A stretch of DNA of 64,000 nucleotides from Bacillus gobiensis (GTDB taxonomy: Bacteria; Bacillota; Bacilli; Bacillales; Bacillaceae), in the NCBI RefSeq assembly GCF_001278705.1, contig NZ_CP012600.1, positions 3,287,917 to 3,351,916 on the forward strand, written 5' to 3'. Positions 42,206-50,887 of the stretch are shown in pieces. The notes beneath the pieces are model-generated. The model was not told the origin of the DNA. It did not search any database and worked only from the letters and a program-made list of their open reading frames with translations. Position 1 is the stretch's first letter; each line of letters begins with the position of its first letter. The translations under genes were made by a program, and so were the position numbers.

Positions 42206-43264
42206 CTACAACCGGCCACAATGTCGGCAACGTCCCCGCCTGCGGATATAGTAGGCCGCAGTAGCTGCACCAAGGGAAACTCCCCACGGAAGCCAAGAAA
42301 GAAATGGTCCGGCCTCGCCCCAATTCTCCATTGTGATACTCCCGTTTAGCATCATAATGATGATCGGTGGAGCCATTTTCACTCCTGCAAGCGTAATGAT
42401 AGCCGCCATAAGTGTAGAAGGAACAACTGCTAACCATACGGGAACCGGCTTTCCGGCCATGAATAGAAACCAGCGCGGAAATACTTCTCCCCATCGCTGA
42501 GTAAGACCCAGAGTCAGTATTCCGCCGCCTATACACATGGCTCCCAAAAATAATTCCATCATGATTAAAGTCGGACTCGAATTCGTGTCCAATGTTGTCC
42601 CCAAAGGGATTCCAAAAGCCCAAGCCCAGCGTACAATTGCATAGGGGAGCGCCATCACAACTGCGATATAGGTGAACCGCTTTCCCCAACGTGCTGCAGA
42701 TTTCACTGAAGCTCCGTGGGAATCGTCTTTTCGGCCGCAGCAGCCGCATGCTTCGTTTAATTTCCTGTGGTAGGACAAGGCAGCTGCTCCCCAGAGAAAT
42801 CCACCTGCTATGCAAAAGACCTGATTTAGTACGAGCCAATCGACAAGTTCCACGTGTAACACGAATAAATACGCGAAGTTCTGCACGATTCGTACATCGG
42901 GAATCACCAATAAAAGCGTCACGCACATCAACCAGCTAAAGAACAGCAACACCCAGCCGAGAATAAGGCGGCCACTCGTTTTAACCATCGCTAATGCAAC
43001 CGCAAAGCCTATAAAGTTTGTAGCAGCGATAGTGAGACCACCTGTGTCTGCCCTCAAACTCGTCAAAAATGATCCCATCATCATTGCACGAGGGTCATTT
43101 TCACCAAAAGGAAAATGGGAACCTCCCAATCCCCAGTATATTCCGAACACGGCATAAATGAGCGACCATCCTGCAGCTGCGTATCCTGCCCATTTCGGCC
43201 ATGCTGAGAACCATGAAGAACGGGTTGAGATACTAGATTGCTTCTCGTTTGAAAACATCAACAT
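42206..43264 (-). CDS. Polytopic membrane protein with cysteine pairs, paralogue 2
   Basis: The 352-aa protein has eight or nine membrane helices and two cysteine clusters predicted on loop and tail: ACGCCGRKD in the middle and CRHCGRL at the C-terminus. Sequence and helix order follow its upstream neighbour (43258-44322): both have a WxxYAAxxWSLIY-type first helix, PIPYAC/LPYAIVRWAWAFG, GGGxLTLGLxQxWGEVFPRW and PWGxxLGxAxxxYYxRRRGRCxxC. The two genes overlap by seven bases. The family is not characterised; the Cys pairs might bind a metal or form a redox site. Encoded downstream of a two-component system. Confidence 0.7.
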   Translation of the reverse strand: MLMFSNEKQSSISTRSSWFSAWPKWAGYAAAGWSLIYAVFGIYWGLGGSHFPFGENDPRAMMMGSFLTSLRADTGGLTIAATNFIGFAVALAMVKTSGRLILGWVLLFFSWLMCVTLLLVIPDVRIVQNFAYLFVLHVELVDWLVLNQVFCIAGGFLWGAAALSYHRKLNEACGCCGRKDDSHGASVKSAARWGKRFTYIAVVMALPYAIVRWAWAFGIPLGTTLDTNSSPTLIMMELFLGAMCIGGGILTLGLTQRWGEVFPRWFLFMAGKPVPVWLAVVPSTLMAAIITLAGVKMAPPIIIMMLNGSITMENWGEAGPFLSWLPWGVSLGAATAAYYIRRRGRCRHCGRL

Positions 43265-44322
43265 TCAGAACCATTGCAATACTTACATCGGCCGCGACGG
43301 CGGTAATAGTAAGAGATAGCCGCTAAGCCAAGGGCAGTTCCCCAAGGAATCCATAGAAGCATTGGTCCAATCGTTCCCCAAATGTCGTTTAATAAGATTC
43401 CTTCAGCTGGCATGAGCTGCAGCTGTATCGCAAAAAAAGTGAAAGTAAAGACAACACCGGCAGCAGTTACCGCAATCGCTACAATCGACGCGGGAATAAC
43501 GGCCAGCAATATGGGAACTCTCTTCCCGCCCACAAACGGAAACCAGCGCGGGAACACTTCCCCCCATTTCTGAATGAGTCCAAGCGTAAGGAGGCCGCCG
43601 CCTATACATATTCCGCCAAAGACCAATGATGTTATCTGAGCAATTGGATTCACCTCAAAGAACTGACTGTCAACACCGAAAGCAACTCCGAACGCCCAAA
43701 CAATTCGAGTACAAGCATAAGGGATAGGAGCAAATGCAGCGATATAAGTGATCCATTTCCCCCACCTTACTAGAACAAATGCTTTTCCATTCTCTGTCCG
43801 CCCGCAATAAGTACACGCTTGGCGGACTCTCCGAAAATAAGAAACAGCTGCAAAGATCCATAATAAAGCACCTATAATACAAATGATTTGATTGAATATT
43901 AGCCAGCTGAAATCAAATTTAAATAAGAAAGCATAAGCCATAATCATAATTAAACTACTATCAGGGACAAAAAGGAGTAAGACAGCAGCCAATCCCCATG
44001 CATATGTCATGATCAACCAGTAAGGCACCACTCTTCCCCAGGCTTTATGCATAGCGATTCCAAAGAAAACGCCAAGAGAACAAAGAACAACAAAAGCGAT
44101 GCTTCCTGCTTGAGCCGGAAGGTACGTCACCATTGCAGAAAACATGACCATTTCTTCCTGGATAAAGGGATATCCTTCTCCTCCCAGCAGCCAGTATAAG
44201 TGCACGATCCCATATACGATTGACCAGGCCAAAGCGGCATATCCTATCCAAGAGGACCAGTGCCAGAGACGGGGAGCAGATTTTTTCTCCAATCCTTGTG
44301 CGCGAATTTCCATCCTGTTCAT
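43258..44322 (-). CDS. Polytopic membrane protein with cysteine pairs, paralogue 1
   Basis: This 354-aa membrane protein has cysteine clusters CTYCGR (middle) and CKYCNGSEC (C-terminus). Eight or nine helices are predicted. It is followed by its paralogue with a seven-base overlap, suggesting a heteromeric complex. GAAAGG precedes the start. The sensor kinase gene lies 109 bp upstream in the same direction; whether it shares a transcript is not clear. Function unknown. Confidence 0.7.
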   Translation of the reverse strand: MNRMEIRAQGLEKKSAPRLWHWSSWIGYAALAWSIVYGIVHLYWLLGGEGYPFIQEEMVMFSAMVTYLPAQAGSIAFVVLCSLGVFFGIAMHKAWGRVVPYWLIMTYAWGLAAVLLLFVPDSSLIMIMAYAFLFKFDFSWLIFNQIICIIGALLWIFAAVSYFRRVRQACTYCGRTENGKAFVLVRWGKWITYIAAFAPIPYACTRIVWAFGVAFGVDSQFFEVNPIAQITSLVFGGICIGGGLLTLGLIQKWGEVFPRWFPFVGGKRVPILLAVIPASIVAIAVTAAGVVFTFTFFAIQLQLMPAEGILLNDIWGTIGPMLLWIPWGTALGLAAISYYYRRRGRCKYCNGSEC

Positions 44323-44431
44323 CGACCTTTCTATTCATAATTTTATAAACAGCGGCACTTTCTTAAACGAAAGAAGCCTTTCCATACGAATAGAATAGTC
44401 TGCTAGGATGACCATTAAGATGACATCAAGT

Positions 44432-45805
44432 TTAAGTTTTGTTTAACTTTTCCCTCCCCAAATAAATACACGTTCCATCTGAAGAAGCAGCCACTTCCCA
44501 TACTAACCCCATTTCCTTTGTCATCAGTGACACGATCGAAAGGCCGATACCCGCACCCTTAGCTTCAGATTCATGCTCAAAGCCTTCTCCCTTATCCTTT
44601 ATAGCAATGAAAGTAGAACCATTTCGCTCAACTGTTTTGATTCCAATATATTTGCCAGAATTCGCATGACGAAGTACATTTTGAAACAAATTATCCAAAA
44701 TGCTCCGGAACCATAAAGAGTCTACGTGCCATATCAACGCTTTTTCCGGCAAATCAATATCCACTTGAAATCCGTGCTTTTCAAAAACCGGATACCATTC
44801 CGCTATCGAATTGCGGAGCACGTCTAATATATCGGTGTCTTTCTTATTAATGGGATGCTTTCCAGCAGTAAGCAGTGTATAGGAAAGAAGGTTGTTGATC
44901 ATTTTGTCGACGTCACCCAGCTTGTTCACAACAATTTGTAGAGATTCTCTCCCTTTTGGAGATGACGGATCCATTTGTACTGAATACGCATGCTGCCTGA
45001 TCACTGTTAAAGGCGTACGCAAATCGTGGGAGATATTGGCGATCAGCTGCTTTCTAAGCTGCTCTTCCTTCTTCTCACTTTCCCGACTGGACTTTAATTG
45101 CCTGATCATCTCGTTAAATGCTCCTTGCAGTCTGCCAATCTCATCTTTTTTTCTAATCACGACCTTATCAGGGATGCCTTCAGTTCCCATATCAGACATT
45201 GCAGACTGGAGCTGGACGAGCCTTTTGCGTATGCTTACAAAAAAGAACCAAGAAAGCATCAAAAAAGCCCCGCTGACAATAAAGAAAAAGGCGATAAATA
45301 AGTAGTCCTTAAATAATGACATATTGCCGAGGTTTGTCTTCACTTGTAAAATCCGAAAGACGATGACTCCCTGATGAGAGTCATCTCCGATTAATGACGA
45401 AATTGTATACGTAGCTTGAGGATCGCTATTTTGTAAAAAAGTTTGGGCTTCGAATTTGTTCTCTTCCAAAAATGCAAGAGCATCAACAAATGTCCAATTT
45501 TCCGGAATGTCTACCGGCCGATCCTGAACAAATCTGGATTTCCCATTTTTATCGATCCAAAAAATCTCTCCTTCAGGATACTTGTTATGAAACGCCTGAA
45601 GACGAAGATCAATCTCACTCGCTGGCTGATCGTCTAATTCAGCAGCCTCCCGTTTCAACGCACTCTCTACTTCTTGTATATCGTATAGCGAGCGATTGAA
45701 CAAAATTTGCGGAAAATAATAAATTGCTGGAATGATAGGCAAAAGCACTAAAGCGCATAGGATTAGGAGCAAATATCTGGTCATTAATGATTGCAGGATA
45801 TTCAT
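44432..45805 (-). CDS. Sensor histidine kinase
   Basis: The 457-aa kinase has two membrane helices (about 10-30 and 165-190) flanking a roughly 135-residue extracytoplasmic sensor, then HAMP (about 190-245), HisKA with His260 in ANISHDLRTPLTV, and HATPase_c with N box (FRSILDNLFQNVLRHA), GEGFEHE and GAGIGLSIV. It overlaps the response regulator by four bases. The signal is unknown; the sensor domain is not a recognised family. Confidence 0.9.
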   Translation of the reverse strand: MNILQSLMTRYLLLILCALVLLPIIPAIYYFPQILFNRSLYDIQEVESALKREAAELDDQPASEIDLRLQAFHNKYPEGEIFWIDKNGKSRFVQDRPVDIPENWTFVDALAFLEENKFEAQTFLQNSDPQATYTISSLIGDDSHQGVIVFRILQVKTNLGNMSLFKDYLFIAFFFIVSGAFLMLSWFFFVSIRKRLVQLQSAMSDMGTEGIPDKVVIRKKDEIGRLQGAFNEMIRQLKSSRESEKKEEQLRKQLIANISHDLRTPLTVIRQHAYSVQMDPSSPKGRESLQIVVNKLGDVDKMINNLLSYTLLTAGKHPINKKDTDILDVLRNSIAEWYPVFEKHGFQVDIDLPEKALIWHVDSLWFRSILDNLFQNVLRHANSGKYIGIKTVERNGSTFIAIKDKGEGFEHESEAKGAGIGLSIVSLMTKEMGLVWEVAASSDGTCIYLGREKLNKT

Positions 45806-46476
45806 GGTCTCATCCGATATCCAATGCCGCGAATCGTTTCGATGATTTGCGGTTTGCTGGAATCGAGCTCAATTTTTTCGCGTAAATGGCGAATGTGGAC
45901 CATCAGCGTTTTGTCCCCCTCTATGTAGGAATCTCCCCACACCGCTTCGTAGATTTGTTTTTTCGTTAAGATTTGATCTAGGTGGTTTAACAAATACATA
46001 AAAATATGAAATTGCTTGCCCGTCAACACGATTTCTTCGTTGGAAACTGTGTTAAGTATGCGGTTCGCATTCTGATCAACACGGAGGTGCATGAGCTGTA
46101 TTATTTCCGTAGAAACAACCCCAAAGCGCCTTAACAGCACTTGAATCCGGGCAGCTAGCTCGTCAGGATGATACGGTTTTGTCATATAATCATCGGCAAA
46201 GGCGAGCCCTTGCAATTTATCCTCCATTGACGTTCTCGCTGTCAGCATGAGGATCGGCGTTTTCGGATACTTTTGCTTCAGACGCTGGCCAACCGTATAT
46301 CCGTCCAGTCCAGGAAGCATAATGTCCAAAATAACAAGATCGACTCGCTCCATATGCTTCATAGAATCATATCCTGAGGTAATCCAGATGACTTCGTAGC
46401 CGCAGTCGTTTAAAAATTCGCTCACCCAAGAACCTATTTCTTGATCGTCTTCGATATGTAAAATGGTCAGACCCAT
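45802..46476 (-). CDS. OmpR/PhoB-family response regulator
   Basis: The 224-aa regulator has a receiver domain with acidic pocket EDD (9-11), phospho-acceptor Asp51 in LVILDIMLPG, and the switch Thr/Lys (LTART, YMTKPYHPDE). The C-terminal winged-helix domain (about 130-224) ends IRGIGYRM as usual. Direct repeats GTTTAA spaced 11 bp at 44430-44446 might be one of its binding sites upstream of the membrane-protein pair (inference). Confidence 0.92.
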   Translation of the reverse strand: MGLTILHIEDDQEIGSWVSEFLNDCGYEVIWITSGYDSMKHMERVDLVILDIMLPGLDGYTVGQRLKQKYPKTPILMLTARTSMEDKLQGLAFADDYMTKPYHPDELAARIQVLLRRFGVVSTEIIQLMHLRVDQNANRILNTVSNEEIVLTGKQFHIFMYLLNHLDQILTKKQIYEAVWGDSYIEGDKTLMVHIRHLREKIELDSSKPQIIETIRGIGYRMRP

Positions 46477-46687
46477 TGTTTGGTGCCTCCCCCGCCAGTA
46501 AAATCCAACCTTATTTTACCATGGCAACAGGCCAACTACCATTGCTAGATAGACCATTTTATTGATAACAATAATATTCCTCGAACATTATATGTTGATA
46601 ACTCTTTTTCTTACGTTTATTTATTGAAGTAAGTTGTGACATCATTCAATACCTTGATATTTAACTTATATATTTTTTCGCACGTTT

Positions 46688-47026
46688 TTAAAACTTATTT
46701 TGCGTGAATAACAAATAAGGATCATACATATTAGGGCTAAATGTATGATCTTTTATATCTTTTAGATCAATGAAAATTAGGAAGGGATTCGGAGCTTTCC
46801 TTTTTTGTTTTGATGTTTTACATTTGTGGTAGAGGTAGACATCATCACAATACGTATCTTTTTCAATTAATCCTTTTATCCCGCGAATTTGCCCTTCAAT
46901 TCGATTTAATCTTGTTACTAAATTGTTTTTCACTTTATCTGAATGATGACTTTTTCTTTCACCATCTGATGAACAGCATTGATCGATTTCAATCATATGA
47001 TCAATGCTTTCTAAATTAACTGACAT
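46688..47026 (-). pseudogene. csoR: csoR-type copper repressor, 3' end replaced
   Basis: The first 70 residues are a good CsoR/DUF156 repressor: a Cys/His-rich head (EIDQCCSSDGERKSHHSDK), then LVTRLNRIEGQIRGIKGLIE and DTYCDDV with the Cu-ligand Cys. After DDV the normal sequence (QI.A..SAL, then the C-H ligands) is replaced by unrelated text (YLYHKCKTSKQKRKAP...). So the second and third Cu ligands and helix 2-3 are lost. A perfect GGAGGTGATCC site and a CsoR-type operator precede the start. Confidence 0.8.
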
Positions 47027-47050
47027 TGGATCACCTCCTCAATTACATAT

Positions 47051-47071
47051 TACTATACCCCCCTATGGTAT
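47051..47071. promoter_or_regulatory. CsoR-type operator 1
   Basis: TACTATACCCCCCTATGGTA has the GC-tract flanked by AT palindromic arms that CsoR proteins recognise. It lies directly upstream of the truncated csoR. Confidence 0.7.
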
Positions 47072-47216
47072 ATAAAGTGATATTTTTAAAACATTCATCA
47101 TAAAACCTTCGATAAACATAATCTGAATGACATTAAATTTTGTCCTTAACAATTGTTAAGTCTTGAGTACTAGGTTAACCTTTTCAATGTATTACAAATT
47201 ATGGGTTTCTTTAGCT

Positions 47217-47255
47217 TAAGCACCTATCCCATCTTTATTGAAGATAGGTGCTAGG
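47217..47255 (-). terminator. Stem-loop after the YdhK gene
   Basis: AGCACCTATC / GATAGGTGCT, 10 bp. The downstream T-run is weak. Confidence 0.5.
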
Positions 47256-47273
47256 TTGTAATTTGTTTAAACT

Positions 47274-47861
47274 TTATTTAGGCGATAGCTCACCTTCTGT
47301 GACCCATTTATGATTTTTCACTTCTTCGCCACCATTTGTCTGAGTGAAATCAACCATATATACAGTCGTTTTTTCGGCAGAATCAATTTCAGCAGTTGCG
47401 CCATCCATACCTTCCATATGGTCTGCATTTACTTTAACATTTGTTCCAGGCTTTAATGGTGCCTCACCAGCATCTTGTAACTCTTCATGAATCACCCATT
47501 TATGATTTTCCACTCTGTCTCCGCCAGTTGTCGGAGTATACGAAATCGTATAAACGGTCGTATCATATGCACCTACAATCGTTGCCTCAGCACCCTTCAT
47601 ACCTGCCATGTGATCTGTTTCGATAATTGCATGACTTCCAACTTTATAGGTTGGATTTTCTGCTTCTTTTAAACCTTCAGGAACTTCACCTGAGCTAGAA
47701 TGGTTCATATTATCATGATCCATGCCTTCTATGTCTTCCGTTTTTTCCCCATGTTCTGCGTGTTCATTGTTTTTTGTGTTTTCATCATTAGCGTTGGCGC
47801 AGGCACCAAGTATTAAGAAAAGAGTTGCAATTAAAGACAATATAACCTGTTTTTTCAGCAT
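47274..47861 (-). CDS. YdhK-family lipoprotein with two DUF1541 repeats
   Basis: The 195-aa precursor has a lipobox (LILGAC, Cys21), a His/Glu/Asp/Met-rich linker (GMDHDNMNHSS) and two DUF1541 repeats: DHMAGMKGAEATIVGAYDTT with NHKWVIHEEL, and DHMEGMDGATAEIDSAEKTT with NHKWVTEGEL. The Met/His motifs suggest periplasm-like (membrane-external) copper binding, and the family is often found with copper exporters. It lies between two csoR relics, so it belongs to a former copper-resistance locus; no CopA ATPase remains. Confidence 0.85.
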   Translation of the reverse strand: MLKKQVILSLIATLFLILGACANANDENTKNNEHAEHGEKTEDIEGMDHDNMNHSSSGEVPEGLKEAENPTYKVGSHAIIETDHMAGMKGAEATIVGAYDTTVYTISYTPTTGGDRVENHKWVIHEELQDAGEAPLKPGTNVKVNADHMEGMDGATAEIDSAEKTTVYMVDFTQTNGGEEVKNHKWVTEGELSPK

Positions 47862-47910
47862 GTAAAAAATCCTCCTTTTTTACTGTACCACGCTTCTTTT
47901 TCTTATTTGT

Positions 47911-48010
47911 CCTTCAATTTAATGTAATCTTGTTATTAAATTATTTTTCATTTTATCTGAATGGTGACTTTTTCTTTCACCATCTGATCAACAACATTGG
48001 TCGATTTCAA
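47911..48010 (-). pseudogene. csoR: Second csoR relic, 5' end only
   Basis: EIDQCC, a stop, SDGERKSHHSDKMKNNLITR, LH, a second stop, and IEG follow the same frame as the first csoR copy. About 100 bp are nearly identical to 46891-46995. It is a duplicate with two nonsense changes. Confidence 0.8.
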
Positions 48011-48031
48011 CCTCCACCTCCTCAACATTGT

Positions 48032-48052
48032 TACTTTACCCCCCTAAGGTAT
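48032..48052. promoter_or_regulatory. CsoR-type operator 2
   Basis: TACTTTACCCCCCTAAGGTA is a variant of operator 1 at the same distance from the second csoR relic, so promoter and 5' coding sequence were duplicated together. Confidence 0.65.
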
Positions 48053-48144
48053 GTGGATTGTTTTTTATTAACCTTTAAAAATGCTTAAAATCAAGTTATG
48101 TTCTCGTTTTAAGCTTTTTAAAGGTTACATCTTTTTTAAAATCT

Positions 48145-48471
48145 CTAAGCTACTTCTTTGCAGTGATCTGCGCATTTAAAGCAGGTTTCAGCACATTTTT
48201 GACAGTGATCATGATCATGTTTTTTACATTCATTTCCACAGGCTTCACAAACCGCAGCACAAACAGAAGCTAATTCAGAAACAAATGGGGTTCCTCGTGC
48301 GATTGCCTGTTCTAGATAACCACAAATCTCAGCACATTCCCTATCTAACCGAATGCATTCAGACATCATTTTCATATCTTCCTCTTTTAAACATGCATCA
48401 AAACAATGATTACATTCCGTCATACATTCATGTAACGTTTGAAGAAGCTTTTGATACTGTTCATGTGGCAT
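48145..48471 (-). CDS. Cys-rich four-helix bundle copper-binding protein (DUF326)
   Basis: The start at 48471 follows AAGGAGG; 108 aa result. Pairs of cysteines spaced along four helices (ECMTECNHCFDACL, CIRLDRECAEICG, CAAVCEACGNECKK, CQKCAETCFKCADHCKE) are the hallmark of the DUF326/Csp cytosolic copper-storage fold, which holds many Cu(I) ions inside a thiol-lined core. No signal peptide, so cytosolic. It is upstream of the csoR relics and probably part of the same copper locus. Confidence 0.85.
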   Translation of the reverse strand: MPHEQYQKLLQTLHECMTECNHCFDACLKEEDMKMMSECIRLDRECAEICGYLEQAIARGTPFVSELASVCAAVCEACGNECKKHDHDHCQKCAETCFKCADHCKEVA

Positions 48472-48650
48472 ACATTTTGCCTCCTTGACCATAATTTTTT
48501 TCTACACCATGTAAGTTTTCCCACCACTTTTTTAAATAAACAAGAATCATAAACATATAGGAGTGACAACTTGGTCTCGGCGAATCATCGCTTGTTTCCC
48601 AGTGCCGCAATACAAGTAATCATCGCAAAGAGTTGCAATTTGGCATTTAC

Positions 48651-49499
48651 TCATTTACTCCCAACCACAAGCAGCGATTCACCTGGTCCTTCAAAGCCGT
48701 TATCTCCGTCGAATTTCCGAAGAGCTTGCACGATTTCCAATTTCGCCTTTTTACGATCAGCTTCGCTTAACCAACTGAATGCCTCTCCAAGAGGACCGGA
48801 CGTAGCATTCGCACGAGCGCTTACAAATTCTTCCGCTGAGGATGCGCGATGAACATGTGGAACAGCTTGAACCCTTACTTCATGAAAACCTGCGGACCGA
48901 AAAGCATCTGAAAGAGCATAGGGATCGCTGAGAGCGAACACCCCTGGACTTCCAGGCTTCGGAAGTGGAATCCCCGTATATCGATAAAAAATAGATATGG
49001 GCAATCCAAGCACCGGATTGTTCTCCGCTTTTGACCAGACCAATGCCGCAAACTTGCCGCCCGTTCGGAGAACTCTGTTAATTCTGGTCAAAGCCTTTTG
49101 AAGATCAGGGATAAACATCAAACCGTGACGCGAAATGGCCGAATCGAATGAATCAGGTACCAGATCGATGTTCTGGGCATCCATGACTTTGGTCTCAACG
49201 TTGGTTAACCCTTCCTGTCGTATAACCTCAGTTGCCACCTTGATCATGCTGGATGAGATATCTGTCGAGAGAACATATCCTGCCGACCCGACAACTTGTG
49301 CAGCCATAAGGCTTTGATCCCCAGTACCTGCTGCAATGTCGAGCACCCTGCTGCCTAACCTAATTTGAGCGGCTTCGAGCATCAGTTGCGTTGCGTTTCC
49401 AATTATTCGCATACGCTCCGCTGCATTGCGTCGCCAAAATTCTGCTGCTTCATAGGATTGCCAGGAATTGCTGTGCCTTTTGGCTTCGGACACGCTCAT
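48651..49499 (-). CDS. UbiE-type SAM-dependent methyltransferase
   Basis: The 282-aa protein has SAM motif I VLDIAAGTGDQSLMAA (about residues 53-68), motif II STDISSSMI and motif III LRTGGKFAAL. It is preceded by AGGAGGAATTC and by a BlaI-like palindrome at 49549-49566, placing it under the adjacent BlaI-type repressor. Substrate unknown; resistance-related methylation of a drug or lipid is a guess. Confidence 0.82.
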   Translation of the reverse strand: MSVSEAKRHSNSWQSYEAAEFWRRNAAERMRIIGNATQLMLEAAQIRLGSRVLDIAAGTGDQSLMAAQVVGSAGYVLSTDISSSMIKVATEVIRQEGLTNVETKVMDAQNIDLVPDSFDSAISRHGLMFIPDLQKALTRINRVLRTGGKFAALVWSKAENNPVLGLPISIFYRYTGIPLPKPGSPGVFALSDPYALSDAFRSAGFHEVRVQAVPHVHRASSAEEFVSARANATSGPLGEAFSWLSEADRKKAKLEIVQALRKFDGDNGFEGPGESLLVVGSK

Positions 49500-49548
49500 C
49501 TTAATCTGAATTCCTCCTTTATATGCGCAAGCAAGCAGCCTGACTATT

Positions 49549-49566
49549 TACTACACTATTGTAGTA
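49549..49566. promoter_or_regulatory. BlaI/MecI-type operator upstream of the methyltransferase
   Basis: TACTACACTATTGTAGTA is a near-perfect palindrome with the TACA/TGTA elements of BlaI/MecI sites. It closely matches the site at 50874-50887. Confidence 0.7.
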
Positions 49567-49590
49567 TTTAGAAAGACTGTCTGTCAATTG

Positions 49591-50445
49591 TTACACTTGA
49601 ACATGCGATAAGGAGGTTAATAAGGCAGCAATAAGAACAGTAATAACAGTAAGATTGGCAAAGGAAAGAATCCATGCCTTCGTCGATATTTTTTCTTTCG
49701 CAGAATTTCCATTTACTATTGCTTCAATACGGGCATCAATCGAATTGTTTAGCCCAACCGTTGCAGTATTCGGCAGCTTCTCAAAATTAAACTGCAATAA
49801 CTTGTACAAACCAGAAGCAAGGGCTTTTTCGCCAATAGATTGAATCGCGTATTGATCCGCATCAAGCTCTTTCTCCAAAAAGTAGCGATCACGCAGATGC
49901 TTGATTACAGGTAAAAAGAACAAAGAACAGCTTGCTCCGTAGGCAAACAAAATTTTGATCGGATCTTTTTGTGTACAGTGATAATACTCGTGTTCTAAAA
50001 TGGCTAGAAGTTCCCGTTCGTCCATGATCTCAATCAAAGAATGGCTGAGCAGGATGCGGGGGCGAAACAAACCGTAAGCCAAAGCATAGGGTTCGGTGGT
50101 ATACACCACATCTACCGGGACTCGTTTGCTATTGCTAAATTTATCAATAATGGGATTGTTCCATTCGACAACTCGGAATCGCAAAGAAGAAATCAATTTA
50201 TGAGTTCTTCGCAGAATCCGCAATGTTCGCCCAACAAAAAGAGTACGTACGATCAAAATGAGGAACGAGAAAATAAAGAAGGTCAACGGAATCCGATGGT
50301 TTTGAAAAACGAATCTGCAGCATGAGATCATCCAATCCAACATGGTGTTGATCGCCGCATTCGTCGAAACGATCGCAGTAATAAAGAAGCTTGCCTCGAT
50401 AAAAACAGTAGCAGCAAACAGCTTAAGAAACGTATTACGTTTCAT
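49591..50445 (-). CDS. M56-family (BlaR1-like) membrane metalloprotease without sensor domain
   Basis: The start at 50445 follows GGGGAAAAGG inside the end of the blaI-like gene (11-bp overlap); 284 aa result. Four membrane helices surround a zinc-protease core with HEYYH (HExxH) and the third-ligand region EKELDADQYA. In BlaR1/MecR1 an extracellular penicillin-binding domain follows the last helix. Here the protein ends right after a final helix (ILSFANLTVITVLIAAL), so the inducer is not sensed by that domain. It is expected to cleave the BlaI-type repressor. Confidence 0.85.
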   Translation of the reverse strand: MKRNTFLKLFAATVFIEASFFITAIVSTNAAINTMLDWMISCCRFVFQNHRIPLTFFIFSFLILIVRTLFVGRTLRILRRTHKLISSLRFRVVEWNNPIIDKFSNSKRVPVDVVYTTEPYALAYGLFRPRILLSHSLIEIMDERELLAILEHEYYHCTQKDPIKILFAYGASCSLFFLPVIKHLRDRYFLEKELDADQYAIQSIGEKALASGLYKLLQFNFEKLPNTATVGLNNSIDARIEAIVNGNSAKEKISTKAWILSFANLTVITVLIAALLTSLSHVQV

Positions 50446-50851
50446 CCTTTTCCCCTTCCCCCTGATCCAGCTTTTCAATGAAATGCTTTAACTTAACCAG
50501 CTGCTCCCGGTTTGTGCTAACATTCCCGACGAACTGGGCGATAGCGGCATCCCCGTAATCATCGAGCAGCTCTATAACAGCTTGTGATGACATGCGCTCA
50601 ATAAATTCTTCCGGACCATATGCCGGTTTATAAACATAAAACCGTCCGGACTTTATTCGATGCAGAATCTCTTTGTCAACCAACCGGCTCATGATTGTCA
50701 TAATGGTCGTATAGGCATAATCATTTTCTTTGTTTAAATCGTTAAGAACCTCTTGCACTGAAGCTTCACCACGCTCCCAAATGATTTTCATAATCTGAAG
50801 CTCCAGCGGTCCGAGCAATTTAGATAAAATAGATAAGTGATTTTTCTGCAA
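50435..50851 (-). CDS. blaI: BlaI/MecI-family repressor
   Basis: A TTG start at 50851 follows AGAGGAGG; 138 aa result. The winged helix (LGPLELQIMKIIWERGEASV, VLNDLNKENDYAYTTIMTIM) matches BlaI/MecI, including the conserved Tyr/Thr-rich recognition helix. The C-terminal helices dimerise and are the protease target. It is coupled to the M56 gene and has an operator just upstream, so it is autoregulated. With no beta-lactamase or PBP gene nearby, the second operator points to the methyltransferase as the regulated output. Confidence 0.85.
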   Translation of the reverse strand: MQKNHLSILSKLLGPLELQIMKIIWERGEASVQEVLNDLNKENDYAYTTIMTIMSRLVDKEILHRIKSGRFYVYKPAYGPEEFIERMSSQAVIELLDDYGDAAIAQFVGNVSTNREQLVKLKHFIEKLDQGEGEKDET

Positions 50852-50873
50852 TCCTGATCCTCCTCTATAGAAA

Positions 50874-50887
50874 CTACACAATTGTAG
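50874..50887. promoter_or_regulatory. BlaI-type operator upstream of blaI
   Basis: CTACACAATTGTAG, a near-perfect palindrome with outer ACTACA/TGTAGT arms, directly upstream of the repressor gene. Confidence 0.7.

Noticed and set aside
42174..42926. 250-codon minus-strand frame
   Set aside because: It overlaps the membrane-protein gene 42206-43264 in another frame and has a Cys/Ser/Arg-rich, unnatural composition; it is a shadow.
49591..50851. Beta-lactam sensor-inducer pair
   Set aside because: The M56 protein ends after its last helix without a penicillin-binding domain and no beta-lactamase or PBP gene is adjacent.
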